Source: Dictyostelium firmibasis
Taxonomy: Eukaryota > Evosea > Eumycetozoa > Dictyosteliales > Dictyosteliaceae
Length of the DNA: 37,758 bases
Reading direction: 5' to 3'
Assembly: GCA_036169595.1 (NCBI GenBank)
Contig: JAVFKY010000010.1
Span: 1 to 37,758 of the forward strand
In this document: piece after piece, positions 24,470 to 36,821 of the stretch
How the letters are laid out: every line of letters starts with the position of its first letter
How positions within the stretch are numbered: the stretch's first letter is position 1
Made by a program: the position numbers and the translations under genes
The notes under the pieces: model-generated
The model's database searches: none
What the model saw: only the letters and a program-made list of their open reading frames with translations
What the model was told of the DNA's origin: nothing

Positions 24470-26479
24470 TCACCATATTAATTTTAAAAAATGGTTTACC
24501 ATATAAAATTAAATTTTATATTTATGGATTTAAACAACAACCGTTACATCAAAATAGGGGTTATCGATGATTTTAAGTATGCTAGGGAAGGTTTGGCAGA
24601 CTTAAACGGTCATTATAAAAATTTGATATTTTTTAAAAAATAATTAAAATTAAATCTTAAAAAAATATTTTATCTATTAAAATTTATAGTGAGATTATTC
24701 TAATTATCACCAATAGATTAGGAATTTGATTATGAATCTACTGGGATGATATGTCCGACTTAACCGGTCATTTCAGGTTATAAAATGGTCAATAAAGTTA
24801 AAAGTGTGGTCAATTTTTTTAGTGTAAAATTTTAATAAAACTTAGTATTTATATAGAATATTTTTATTTAAAATAAATAAATTTATATTCATTGGATAGA
24901 TATAGTTCATATCTTTTTTTTGATATTTTGAAGCACTTTGAAATATTAAATTTATCAAATAAAAAAATTATACAAATAAATAGTAAAAATTTTTTTTTTT
25001 CAATTTTTCGAAAATTAATGCGAGAAATCAAAATCTTCAAAATTTTCGAGAAAGTTTATACAATTAGAAAATGATTGAATTTTATTTTTTAATTATTTAA
25101 TTTTATATTATATAATAGATTTTTGAACGTTCTATTCGAATATTATATATTTATTTATTTAAAATTAAATTTTAATACATAAATTATAATAATAAAATTT
25201 ATGTTGAAATTTTTTTTTTTTTGAAAAATAAATAACTTTTATAAATTTATGAATAGTGTAACGAAAATTTGATTCTAGAGGTTTTAGATCAATATCTACC
25301 ATTTCTATTTGACGGAATATTTTTAGAATTTTTTTTTGAGGATATTAATTTTTTTTTTTTTTTTCCGAACTTCCTATAAAATTTTCTAGTAAACAATTTA
25401 TATTATTATAAAATTTATTACATGCCTGTGTAACTAATAAAAAGATTTATATAATATTGTTAACTCTTTAAATAAAAAAGTTATATCATTGTTTTTTAAA
25501 ACGATCTAATTTACCTAAATCGGTACTAAAATGAACTTCTATGTTGTCTGGACAAATGTAAACGGACTTAACTATAAAAAATATACAATATACTCAAAAT
25601 TCAATTTTGGGAAATATAATTTCAATCAATTTTAAAAATTTAAAATTTGAAAAAAAATTTAAAATCTTTTTAAAATTTTTATTTGTTGGAAACAGATAAA
25701 AAAAAATTAACTGTAAGGTGAATAGGAGTTGGCAAATCTATCAATGTCAAAATAACTGATGAATAGGTAAACTTTAACAAGTTACAATTGAAAAATTGTC
25801 AAAATTTTATGTGTCTTAATCTTCGTTTAGCTTGTCCTATTCTTCCGAGTAAATATAACTACCAACTCTAAGCACATTTGAAATGTCAGTTACTCGGTAC
25901 CGGGTCTTTTTAGACAAGTTTTTATGGTGAGCACTTGGAACGGACAAAGTGGTACCAATAGATTCAGAATGATTATTTAGGGTATAGCTCTTGAAAATGG
26001 CGTTCCTATATACCTAAATCATCAATTTTTAGAGGGGTTTTACAAAATTCTTCTGACTTAGAAAAATTTCGAAAATTTTTGCCATATAAATTAATGCGTA
26101 AAAATTTCAAAATTTTTTTTCTAAGTCTTTTTTCAAATTTTTTTTTTTTTCCAGTTTTTAATAGCAGACCATTTTTTGGGATGAAATTTTAATATTATCT
26201 AATAAAATAACCGGTAATAGATAGATAACTAAATTATCTACATTTTGGTGCTATATAGGAGTTCTTATGGGGTCATTTTAAGTTATATTAATATTCCAAA
26301 AGATTACTTATTTTTGACTTTTTTGTGATATAAAAAAATTTATTAAAACTTTAATTAAAGGTAGACTTATTAGTATTAAAATATGCTCCATGGAGTAAGC
26401 TATCTATTGATAACAATTATATAAAAAAAGAAGATCATTAATATATATAAAGTGGTCGATTAGTCAGAATGCTTCTAAA

Positions 26480-26559
26480 AACTTTTCCGAGAATCGAACC
26501 CCCAACCTCATGAAATTTTTTCATTTTTTTTACCCCTTAACCAGCTAAGCTAATGTGTA
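26480..26559 (-). ncRNA. tRNA-like module 3, right arm mirror
   Basis: Mirror of 6524-6603, with the A-box at 26541-26552 and the B-box at 26491-26499 on the minus strand. Confidence 0.66.
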
Positions 26560-28691
26560 GTTAAGGCGAAATTTCACTTTTTCGCCATTTTTGGAAATCA
26601 TTGATCTATATGTTTATAGATTAAAATAAGTATATAATATATAGTAAATGATATCATTGTATAGCTGAAATATTGATTTTTTTAAATATGTATTTATAAA
26701 TAGTTAATATGCTCATTTTAAATTCAAAAATGGTCAATTACTGTAGGGTGTTCCCAAAAATTTTAAACTTTGACATTAGCTACGTCGATTTTAAATATAC
26801 AGATTTGTTAAGAATCATTTAAAACCTTGGAATTTTAATTTTGGTATATACATCCCCTAAAATAAAAAATATTTTTAATTTTTAATTTTTTAATTTTTGA
26901 GTGACAACTTGTGATAGCATCTTATAAGACTATTTGAGCATATTAACTATTATAAATGATATATATATATAGGTATATTCTTATAGTTTCTATTTATACT
27001 AATATAGGGAACATATAGGCTAATGGTATATATTTATTGTAATTTATATGTTTTAAATTTTTTAAATTTTTTTTGTGACAGTGAGTTAGTATTTAAGTTT
27101 TAAAATTCTTAAATTAATATATGGTAACTGGTAAAATATATTAATCTACTCGTAACACAATTTTACATCTTTTAATATATATTTTAAATATTTTAAAGAT
27201 TATTTTAATATATAAAAATTTTTTTTAACTTTTTTAAAGATAGAGATAAAAAAAAATTATTTGTATCTGTTTCAAATAAATATTAAGCATTTAAATTAAT
27301 AAATATAATATATTAATATTTTAATAATTATTTAAAGTGTAAATGGGGTCATTTCATTGCCTATTCAGGGGGTAGACCATATTTTTTTAAATCCTAATGG
27401 TTAGGCTTTTAAATTCTCAAATAAAGTGTAAAAGGTAGAGAAATGACAGTTATGTCAATCCATGATTATTTAATATTTCATATATATACAAATAAGCGAT
27501 TTTTTTGAGTTACAAAATTTTTTTTTTTTTCGATGCACTTTTGGACACTATTTTATGTATTAAAATGAATTGATAAAATTATAAAAATAGTATATTATAA
27601 TAGATCTGCTTTTCAGCTATTAATTCATATATTTAAAAAAAATATAGGGGGGTGAAATAAAATTTATTTCTTGGAAATTCTCTGATCGAAAAAAATATTT
27701 TTTTACCAAAAAAAAAAAGTTTTTATAATGAACTTCCTGAACAATGGGAACAAATAAAAAATGTAGATCTCGATTTTTAAGAGTTTATGAGTATTTTTAC
27801 AACTTTGTATAATTAAATTTTAATATATAAATAATATTTTTAAAATTTTTTTTTTTTTTTTTAAAAATCATATAAAATTAATTATTTGTATATGTTTAAC
27901 ATGTAATAAGACCTCTAATGATAATAATATTATTTTTTGTACCTATTGGAGCCTTAATAAGGTATTTGGGAGATCATTTAAAGTCCTATTCATGATTTGA
28001 CTATTATTTGAGAAAATCATTAAAATTAAATTTTAAATAATCTAAAAACCAGTTGGGAATGTTGGTAATTAAATTATAAGTAGTAATACAGGTTTTCAAT
28101 GTTAAAAACTAACAAATAAAAAAATTATTGTAATAATAATTTTTTTAATTTTTTTTAATAATTTTTTAAAAAATATAAAAAAAATATAAAAAAAATATAT
28201 AAATTAATATAAGCAGTACATTTAAATATAGAACGATAAAAAGTATATTATAACATATTTTCATAAGCTTATGGGGTTATTTCATATTTTTTTAAGATGT
28301 TTTTTTTTTTTTTTTTCACCAAATTTTTTTTTTTTTTTTTTTACCGAATTTATACCAACTAATTTTTATGATGTTAAAATTTAATATAAATTAATAAATA
28401 ACATATTAATAGATAGACAATTCAATTTTATACATATTTTTATATTTATTAAAATAAAATATATTAATTTTAAATTATATAAAAATGTTAAAAGTTTTTT
28501 ATTTTTTTAAATTTTTTTTAAGTTTTTTTAATATAAAAAAAATTAATTAAAATTAACATTTAAAATCTATAAATATAAATATTATTGTTTAAAATGGAGT
28601 TAGCTATCTAATGATAACAATTATAAGGGAAATTAATGTAATTAAATGATATAAAATGGTCAATTAGTAAGGAGGTGTCAAATAATTTTTA

Positions 28692-28713
28692 AGAGAATCG
28701 AACCCTCGACCTA
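28692..28713 (-). pseudogene. tRNA-like module 2 remnant, right arm mirror
   Basis: Mirror of the 4372-4391 remnant; the B-box lies on the minus strand at 28695-28703 and the A-box is absent. Confidence 0.55.
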
Positions 28714-30825
28714 ATTTTTTTTTTTTTTTTTTTGAAAGCCATTAATCTATATTTTTATAAGTTTAAATGAGCATAAAAACTATTGAATAAACTGTTGAAA
28801 TATAGGTGAGATATAGGTCTATTTATATATATTTTTAAAATTAGTTAATATATTAATTTTAAACTAAAAAATGGTCCTATAATTTGGGGGTATCCAAAAA
28901 AATCCAAAAATTTATCAAGAGATATATTGATTTTGAATATGTAATAATGTTAGGAGTCATTAAATATATATCAAATTTAATTTTGGTATATATATCTTTA
29001 AAAATAAAAGATATTTTTAATTTTTAATTTTTTAATTTTTTAGTGACAACTTGTGATGGTATTTTATAATATTATTTGAGCACATTAACTATCCAATATG
29101 GTGTCGTTGAATAGCTGCAGTCTTATAGTTTCTATTTATATCAATTAATATAACATATTGGGTAGATATAGATATTTATTACAATTTATATGTTTTCAAT
29201 TTTTTAAAAATTTTTTATGACACTGAGTTAGTATTTTATTTTTAAAAATTTTAAATTAAGAGATAATAACTGGAAAAATATATCAATCTACTCCTAACAC
29301 AATTTTACATCTTTTAAGATATATTTCAATTTTTTTAAACATTATTTTAACATATAAAAATTTTTTTTAACTTTTTTAAAGATAGAGATAAAAAAAAATT
29401 ATTTGTATCTGTTTCAAATAAATATTAAGCATTTAAATTAATAAATATAATATATTAATATTTTAATAATTATTTAAAGTGTAAATGGGGTCATTTCATT
29501 GCCTATTCAGGGGGTAGACCATATTTTTTTAAATCCTAATGGTTAGGCTGTTAAATTCTCAAATAAAGTGTAAAAGGTAGAGAAATGACAGTTATGTCAA
29601 TCCATGATTATTTAATATTTCATATATATACAAATAAGCGATTTTTTTGAGTTACAAATTTTTTTTTTTTCGATGCACTTTTGGACACTATTTTATGTAT
29701 TAAAATGAATTGATAAAATTATAAAAATAGTATATTATAATAGATCTGCTTTTCAGCTATTAATTCATATATTTAAAAAAAATATAGGGGATGAAATAAA
29801 ATTTATTTTTTGGAAATACTAGGATCGAAATTTTTTTTTTTTTTTCCAAAAAAAAAAGTTTTTATAATGAACTTCCTGAACAATGGGAACAAATAAAAAA
29901 TGTAGATCTCGATTTTTAAGAATTTCCGAGTATTTTTACAACTTTGTATAATTAAATTTTGACATATAAATGATATTTTTAATTTTTAATTTTTTTTTTT
30001 TAAAATCATATAAAATTAATTATTTGTATATGTTTAACATGTAATAAGACCTCTAATGGTAATAATTTTATATTTAGCACCTATTAAAGCCTTAATAAGG
30101 TATTTGGGAGGTCATTTAAAGTCCTATTCATGATTTGACTATTATTTGAGAAAATCATTAAAATTGAATTCTAAATAATCTAAAAACCAGTTAAAAAGGT
30201 GGGTAATTAAATTATAAGTAGTAATACAGGTTTTCAATGTTAAAAACTAACAAATAAAAAAATTATTGTAATAATAGTTTTTTTTTATTTTTTTCATAAT
30301 TTTTTAAAAAATATAAAAAAATATAAAAAAATTATTTTAATTAATATAATTAGTATAAATAAATATAAAATGGTCTAAAGTATATTCTGACATATTTTAA
30401 TGAATTTATTGGATCATTTCATAATTTTTTAATATTAAAAAAAGTTTTTCGTAGATTTTTTTTTTTTTTTTTTTTTTTTTACAAAATTTATACTGAGTCA
30501 TATTTATGTAATCTAATTTTTATATTAACTAATAAATTAACTATATTCATATACAAAACTATATTATCTACATTTTAAAGCCATTTTCAATAATTAATGG
30601 GCTCATTTAGATATGTATAGATATAGAAAAAGTTTTTCAATTTTAAAACTTTTTTTTGTAATATAAAAATATTAATTAAAATTATTAACCGATATTTCCA
30701 TATATATATATAAATATGTAAAATGGAGTAAGCTATCTTTTGATACCAAATACATTATATTTAAATAATATTATAATATATAAAACATTAAAATACTCAG
30801 AGGGTCCATTTTTTTCAATTTTTTT

Positions 30826-30919
30826 GTCATCGACGGGATTCGAACGCGCGACCTCTCAGAAAAATTTTTTTCCCAAAGTTTTTGAAAACCTATAGCTTAA
30901 CCAACTAAGCTAAATCAAC
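30826..30919 (-). ncRNA. tRNA-like module 1, right arm mirror
   Basis: Mirror of 2163-2256 with identical A- and B-boxes, transcribed on the minus strand, again toward the palindrome centre. Confidence 0.7.
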
Positions 30920-31136
30920 ATTAAGGATTAATTTTAATTTTTCCCTTTTTTCCAAAAAATAGAGATAGAGTAATTTATATGTTTATAAATCGAAATGGGC
31001 TTATTAACTATCGCTGAAAGCGTTGTAATGCATAAAACTTAAATTCCTATAAAATTAATAAATTTATAAATGTTTATAAGGTCATTTTAAATTATAATAT
31101 TGATGATTACTGTAAAAAAATCAAAATAAAATTTTT

Positions 31137-33081
31137 TTTTTTATTTTCATTGAAAATTATTTAATAATTTTATAGGTTAAAATGAATAAATTAAATTATA
31201 ATTTATATATAAAACGATTTCTAATCGATAAGGGAATAAAATGAAGTATTTATAATTTATTCATTCGGTAATTTCAAATTATAAAAGTAATAATTACTAT
31301 ATATTTTCAATTTTTTTTTTTAAAATTTTTTCTAAGTCAAAAAATCAAAAAAATCAAGTTTTTATAATTTAATGATATTTACAAACCACTCATACAAAGT
31401 ATGTAATTAATGATGTTGTATTCAAAAAAGTATGTATAATACGATAATATGGTCATCATGATTAGATACGGGTCGATTAATTTAATTTTTTTTGGAAATT
31501 TTTAATTTTTTTTTCCATATAAAATTTTTCAAAAAAGTGGAAAAACTACCAAATTGACGATTTTTCAAAAAAATCAAAATTTTAAATTAAATCGAAAATC
31601 GATAACTGTCTCGTACAATTATAGGTTATCGATGTTGGTGATTACTAAAATCAAACTCCCATTGTTATTGGGGGTCATTATGAGATTTTGATTTTTGATT
31701 AAGTTTGCAATTTTTTAAAATTTAAAATTTATTTTATGTACCTATATGAGCTCGTGTAATTATAATTAATATATAAATATGCGTCTAAATTCAAAGGGAG
31801 TCGATTGGTACCATTGTAGGCTAGTTATGGGCTAATTAAAAATTTTAAATTGTAAAATATTTTTTTTTGTCTTCGAAATTGTTTTTTACCCGATTAAATA
31901 TAATACGATGACCTTGCAAGGTATCCGAGCTATCATAAATAACATTAATAGTCTATTTGGAGTTATTTAAAAAAGTTTTCAATGTCTGATATGCTAATTA
32001 CACAAAGATAGAGATAAAAACTTTTATCTGAAATTTTTTTTAATTTTCAATGAAAATTATTTAATTATTTTATAATATAAAATAAATTAATTAAATTATA
32101 ATTTATATATAAAAACATTGCTAATCGATAGGGTAATAAAATGATATATATATAATTGATTGAATCGGTAATTTCAAATTATAAAAGTAATAATTACTAT
32201 ATATTTTCAATTTTTTTTTTTTTTTTTTAAAATTTTTCTAAGTCAAAAAATCAAAAAAATCAAGTTTTTATAATTTAATGATATTTACAAACCACTCATA
32301 TGAAATATGTAATTAATGATTATGTATTCAAAAAAGTAGGTATGGTCCTGTGATATGGTCATCATGATTAGATACGGGTCGATTAGTTTAATTTTTTTTT
32401 GGAAATTTTTAATTTTTTTCCCATATAAAATTTTTCAAAAAAGTGGAAAAACTACCAAATTGACGATTTTTCAAAAAAATCAAAATTTTAAATTAAATCG
32501 AAAATCGATAACTGTCTCGTACAATTATAGGTTATCGATGTTGGTGATTACTAAAATCAAACTCCCATTGTTATTGGGGGTCATTATGAGATTTTGATTT
32601 TTGATTAAGTTTGCAATTTTTTAAAATTTAAAATTTATTTTATGTACCTTAATGACCTCTTGTAAATATAATTCATATATAAATATGCGTCTAAATTCAA
32701 AGGGAGTCGATTGGTACCATTGTAGGCTAGTTATGGGCTAATTAAAAATTTTAAATTGTAAAATATTTTTTTTTGTCTTCGAAATTGTTTTTTACCCGAT
32801 TAAATATAATACGATGACCTTGCAAGGTACCCGAGCTATCATAAATAACATTAATAGTCTATTTGGAGTTATTTAAAAAAGTTTTCAATGTCTGATATGC
32901 TAATTACACAAAGATAGAGATAAAAACTTTTATCTGAAATTTTTTTTAATTTTCAATGAAAATTATTTAATTATTTTATAATATAAAATAAATTAATTAA
33001 ATTATAATTTATATGTAAAAACATTGCTAATCGATAGGGTAATAAAATGATATATATATAATTAATTTATTCTATATTTTT
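31137..33081 (-). repeat. Tandem ~0.9-kb units, right arm mirror
   Basis: Mirror of 1-1945 in reverse orientation. It ends at 33081 only because the left partner is cut by the window start. The sequence beyond (33082 onward) continues as related satellite. Confidence 0.9.
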
Positions 33082-33880
33082 AAAATACAAACATTTAAAT
33101 TACTGTAACTTATATTAGCTCACCATATTAAATTTTTGAAATTTTTCTAAGTCTTTTTTTTTAAAGGAATTTTTTATGGTTATATTGAAAATGAATGGTT
33201 TTAATTGTAAAAAACATTAGAATTGATAGTTATGACTTTTGTCAATAGTGAGTATCGATCTCAGAGGTCATTATAAAAACTTTTAAGTTGCTCTTCCTAC
33301 GAGTACTCGTAGGAAGAGCAAGTTTGTTACCATATTTTATTTAGTAAAATATGTCGGTATTAATAAAGTCACTATTGGTTATAGACATAAAATTTAATTC
33401 TCTATCGATTGAATATAGTTTTAGCTAACTAAATCATCATTTTGAAAATTAAAATTTCGTTTTTCTCAAAATTACAGTTATCTAAAAATTGAATATTATT
33501 AATATGTTACTATGTATAAAAAGATGATAATTGATAGTTATGTCGTTTGTCCATAGCGAGTATCGATCCCAGAGGTCATTATAAAAACTCGAAAATTTTG
33601 AAGAAATGGGAAAATTTGATCCCTAGTATTGGAAAAATAATAATTTTATTTGTCGGTAGAGGGTATGTTACTATTGATAAAGGTATTAAAATTGCTAGTT
33701 ATAAAAGTTTCTCATAGCAAGTACCTATCGTGGGGCTCATTTTAAAAAGTTATATTCACTCTTACTGGTGCCCCATAATATATGAGTTCCACAACATTAG
33801 GTTTTTATAATTTATTTCTATTTGTTACAAACTTCTAAGAAATATGTAATATCATATGAAGTGTATAAAAAAGTTTGTGT
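33082..33880. repeat. Flanking satellite with ~305-bp-type units
   Basis: The stretch AGTATCGATC..AGAGGTCATTATAAAAACT occurs at 33251 and again at 33559 (308 bp apart), with a diverged form near 33719. The opening part (33086-33250) reappears diverged at about 35300-35480, implying a larger ~2.2-kb period. No coding frame seen. Confidence 0.65.
33288..33321. repeat. 34-bp perfect palindrome (two head-to-head 17-bp halves)
   Basis: TTGCTCTTCCTACGAGT (33288-33304) is followed immediately by its exact reverse complement (33305-33321). The same 18-bp sequence occurs singly at 35504, 35826, 36131 and 36964 (one mismatch) and as a spaced inverted pair at 36764 and 36804. It is GC-richer than its surroundings. 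It could extrude as a cruciform or be a protein-binding or recombination site; function not known. Confidence 0.9.
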
Positions 33881-34720
33881 GTATCAAATAGGGGTTCATC
33901 ATCATTAGATAGAGGTCGATTAGTCAAAATTTTTTTCTCATATAAATTTTTTGAAAAAACTGGAAAAACGCCCAAATCGACCATTTTTTTTAAAAAAAAA
34001 AAAATCAATTTTTTAGAAAACCAATTTTTTATAATTTATTTATAATTACGACCCATTTCTAAGAAATATTTAATATAATGTTTTAATTACAAAAAAGTTT
34101 GTCTGGTTCAATGAGGTGGTCATTATAATAAGTTAGAGGTTAATTAATATAAAAAATTTTCAATTTTTTTTCCCATATAAAAATTTTAAAAAAACTGGAA
34201 AAAACCCCAAATTGACCATTTTTTTTTTTTTTTTTTTTTAAAAAAAATTTAAATTTTTATAATTTATTTATATTTATTACCAGCTTCTAATAAATATGGT
34301 ATTTAACATTTTATTTACTAAAAAGTTTGTCTGGTACGGTGAAATGGTCATCATAATGATATATGAGTCGATTAATATAATTTTTTTCCCATATAAAATT
34401 TTTCAAAAAACTGGAAAAAAAGCCCAAACCAACGATTGTGTTGGTTTTTTTGTTTGTTTTCTAAAAAAAAAAAAAGTCAAGTTTTTATAGTTTGTTTGTA
34501 TTTATAACACACTCATAATGAATATGTAATACATAATTATTTATATAAAAAAGTTTGTTTGACTCTATTAGGTTCTAATCATCATTATATAATGGTCTAT
34601 TAGTATTAATTTTTTTTCAAAATTTTTTTCTTCATATAAAAATTTTTCAAAAAAATTGGGAAAAAGGCCAAATCGACCATTTTTTTAAAAAAATTAAAAT
34701 TTTAAATTACATCGAAAATC
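33880..34720. repeat. Tandem array of ~215-245-bp diverged monomers
   Basis: A stretch of the form CATATAAA-T-rich-CAAAAAACTGGAAAAA-CCAAATCGACCATTTTT recurs with CTGG-like anchors near 33960, 34195, 34411 and 34655. Each copy is preceded by a GGTCATCATNATTAGATA-like stretch. The same module forms part of the ~0.9-kb unit inside the palindrome (about 32355-32480), so flank and palindrome share ancestry. A 64-codon open frame here (34296-34490) is repeat-derived and not a gene. Confidence 0.65.
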
Positions 34721-35290
34721 GATAACCGTTTCGTCCAATTATAGGTTATAGACATCTGTGATTACTAAAATCAAACTCCCATCGTAATAGAACGTAATTA
34801 TAAAATTTTGATTTTTGATTAAGTTTAGGATTTTTTAAAATTTAAAATTTATTTTATGTACCTTAATGACCTCTTGTAAATATAATTCATATATAAATAT
34901 ACGTCTAAATTCACTAGCAATCGATTTGTACCACTTTGGATTATTTATGGGCTAATTAAAAAAATTAAATTTAAAATTACTTTTTTTTTGTATCCAAAAT
35001 GGTTTTTTACCCGATTACATGTGGTAAGATGGCCTTCTAAGGTATCCAATCTACCATAGATAACATTAATAGTATATTTGGAGTTATTTAAAAAAGTTTT
35101 CAATGTGTAGAATGTTAATTAAAAAAATATAGAGATTAAAACTTTTTTCTGAAATTTTTAAATTTTTTCATTAAATATTGTTTCATAATTTTATAATTTA
35201 AAACGAACATTTATAATTATTATTTATATGTTAAAATATTACCCATCGACATTATAATAAAATGATATATTTATAATTAATTAATTATAT
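34650..35290 (-). repeat. Diverged copy of the outer ~0.9-kb unit, outside the palindrome
   Basis: It runs parallel to the right-arm copies near 32440-33060. Shared blocks include ATCGAAAATCGATAAC, TTTTATGTACCTTAATGACC, GGGCTAATTAAAAA and TAACATTAATAGT. Many scattered differences make it clearly older than the near-identical copies within the arm. It shows that the tandem array continues beyond 33081. Confidence 0.8.
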
Positions 35291-35503
35291 AATTTTAAAA
35301 TAAAAACATTTAAATTATTGTAACTTAATATTAACTCACCATAGTAAAATTTTGAAATTTTTCTAAGTCTTTTTTTTGAATGGTAAGTTTTTATGGTTAC
35401 ATTAAAAATAAATGGTTGTAATTTTAAAAAACCTTAAAATTAATAGTTATATCTTTTGTCAATAGTAAGTATCGAACTTTGGGCTCATATTGAAAATTTT
35501 AAG

Positions 35504-36240
35504 TTGCTCTTCCTACGAGTACCATATTAAATTTATTAAGTTGTAGTCATATTTTTTTGGGTAAATTATATCGATAACAATTAAGTTATTATTGATTATA
35601 AACATAAAATTTAATTATCTATCGATTGGTGACATTTATAGCTAACTAAATAATCATTTTAAAAATTTAAATTTAAATTTCACTCATCTTGTAACCATTA
35701 AAAATTGAATAGTTTTATTTTTAAATAATAGGTCACTATTTATAAAAACTAAAAAACTGATAGTTATACAGTTTGTACACAGTGAGTATCGAACCCAGAG
35801 GTCATTATAAAAATTAAAATTTAATTACTCGTAGGAAGAGCAAAATTGTAACCCAATTTTGTTTATTAAATTACATAGATAAACATTAGATTATTATTTA
35901 TAATAATCATAAAATTTAATTATCTATCGATTGGTGACATTTATATCTAATTAAATAATCATTTTAAAAATTTAAATTTAAATTTCACTCACCTTGTAAC
36001 CATTAAAAATTGAATAATTTTATTTATAAATAATAGGTCACTATTTATAAAAACTAAAAAACTGATAGTTATACAGTTTGTACACAGTGAGTATCGAACC
36101 CAGAGGTCATTATAAAAATTAAAATTTAATTACTCGTAGGAAGAGCAAAATTGTAACCCAATTTTGTTTATTAAATTACATAGATAAACATTAGATTATT
36201 ATTTATAATAATCATAAAATTTAATTGTCTATCTATTAAC
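35504..36240. repeat. ~305-bp tandem repeat, two nearly identical units plus flanking partials
   Basis: The sequence from 35826 repeats at 36131 (period 305 bp) with only a few differences. Each full unit begins with TACTCGTAGGAAGAGCAA and ends with a GTATCGAACCCAGAGG stretch. The preceding segment (about 35580-35825) is a somewhat more diverged unit. Read on the minus strand, the ends contain GTTCGATAC, which fits the Pol III B-box pattern GWTCRANNC (35786-35794 and 36091-36099). Confidence 0.85.
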
Positions 36241-36763
36241 GAAATTAGTATCAATCCATAGGCTCATTTCAAAAACTTTGGTAATGAGTAAAATTTTTTT
36301 TTTTTTTTCTAAGTCAAAATAGAGATACATACAACTTTGATGTAAAAAAAAATTTTTTTTTAAAATGAAAATTAAAGATTTAATTATTGTCAAAATTAAT
36401 TTTAAATATGTCAAAGTATAGGTTATCGATGTTTTTGAATCGAATAAAGGTTGTTTGGATAAATTTGGAGGTTATTTTGATATTTTATTGATGTTTTTTT
36501 TTCAAAAAAAAAAAGACGCAGTAATGGCTAAAAATGGTTTACCCCTTCGTTTGGTATTATAAAAATGTAATCTAAGAAAGTTATGATGAAATTAAAAAAT
36601 TTTTTTTTTTCATATTAATTTTTTCAACTTTTAACCCTAAAAATATATCGATGGTAACTTCAAAATTCAATGACTACTATTGATAACTTACAGATAATCA
36701 TTGGTTCTACACATTATTCTTAGTGATCATCGATCTGGCGACTTAATTTAATCAAAAAAAAAC
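36240..36763. other. Diverged satellite remnant, no gene recognised
   Basis: Holds one degenerate copy of the ~305-bp unit end (about 36247-36280) and a CTAAGTCAAAA motif near 36309. A 61-codon open frame on the minus strand (36229-36414) is low-complexity. Nothing else recognised. Confidence 0.5.
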
Positions 36764-36821
36764 ACTCGTAGGAAGAGCAAAAATGAATTATAGGACTACT
36801 TGGTTGCTCTTCCTACGAGTA
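36764..36821. repeat. Spaced inverted pair of the 18-bp sequence
   Basis: ACTCGTAGGAAGAGCAA (to 36780) and its complement TTGCTCTTCCTACGAGT (from 36804) flank a 23-nt spacer, giving a strong potential hairpin. This is the opposite arrangement to the abutting palindrome at 33288. The spacer resembles nothing I recognise. Confidence 0.88.

Larger units (their letters stand above)
22486..31007 (-). repeat. Array of ~2-kb satellite units with tRNA-like modules, right arm mirror
   Basis: Mirror of about 2076-10600. B-boxes read on the minus strand at 30838-30846, 28695-28703, 26491-26499, 24454-24462 and 22663-22671. Confidence 0.78.
1..33081. repeat. Giant near-perfect palindrome (two 16.5-kb arms, 39-nt spacer)
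   Basis: The first 16.5 kb reappears as its reverse complement up to 33081. I checked this at the outer edge (start of window against 33020-33081), at about 0.5, 1.3, 2.2, 6.5, 8.1, 10.4, 13 and 15.2 kb, and next to the centre. Mirrored positions sum to 33082 at the outer edge, 33083 near 8 kb, about 33086 near 10-13 kb and 33084 at the centre, so only a few bases of indel separate the arms, mostly in A/T runs. The palindrome carries no coding frame longer than 80 codons. The window begins inside the left arm, so the palindrome may extend further left. It could be a real inverted duplication, or a fold-back introduced in sequencing or assembly. Confidence 0.95.
16562..33081 (-). repeat. Right arm of the palindrome
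   Basis: Reverse complement of 1-16522, carrying all the same repeats in mirrored order. Beyond 33081 the sequence continues into related satellite that cannot be compared with the left side, because the window begins there. The clearest outer-arm differences are an A/T-run block at 27841-27872 (against about 5208-5240) and one T/G difference near 28317 (against about 4767). Substitutions are much denser next to the centre. Confidence 0.93.

Noticed and set aside
1-33081. Palindrome as a simple missed-adapter read artefact
   Set aside because: Not fully excluded, but base substitutions clustered near the centre and a non-adapter spacer argue against a single-molecule fold-back.
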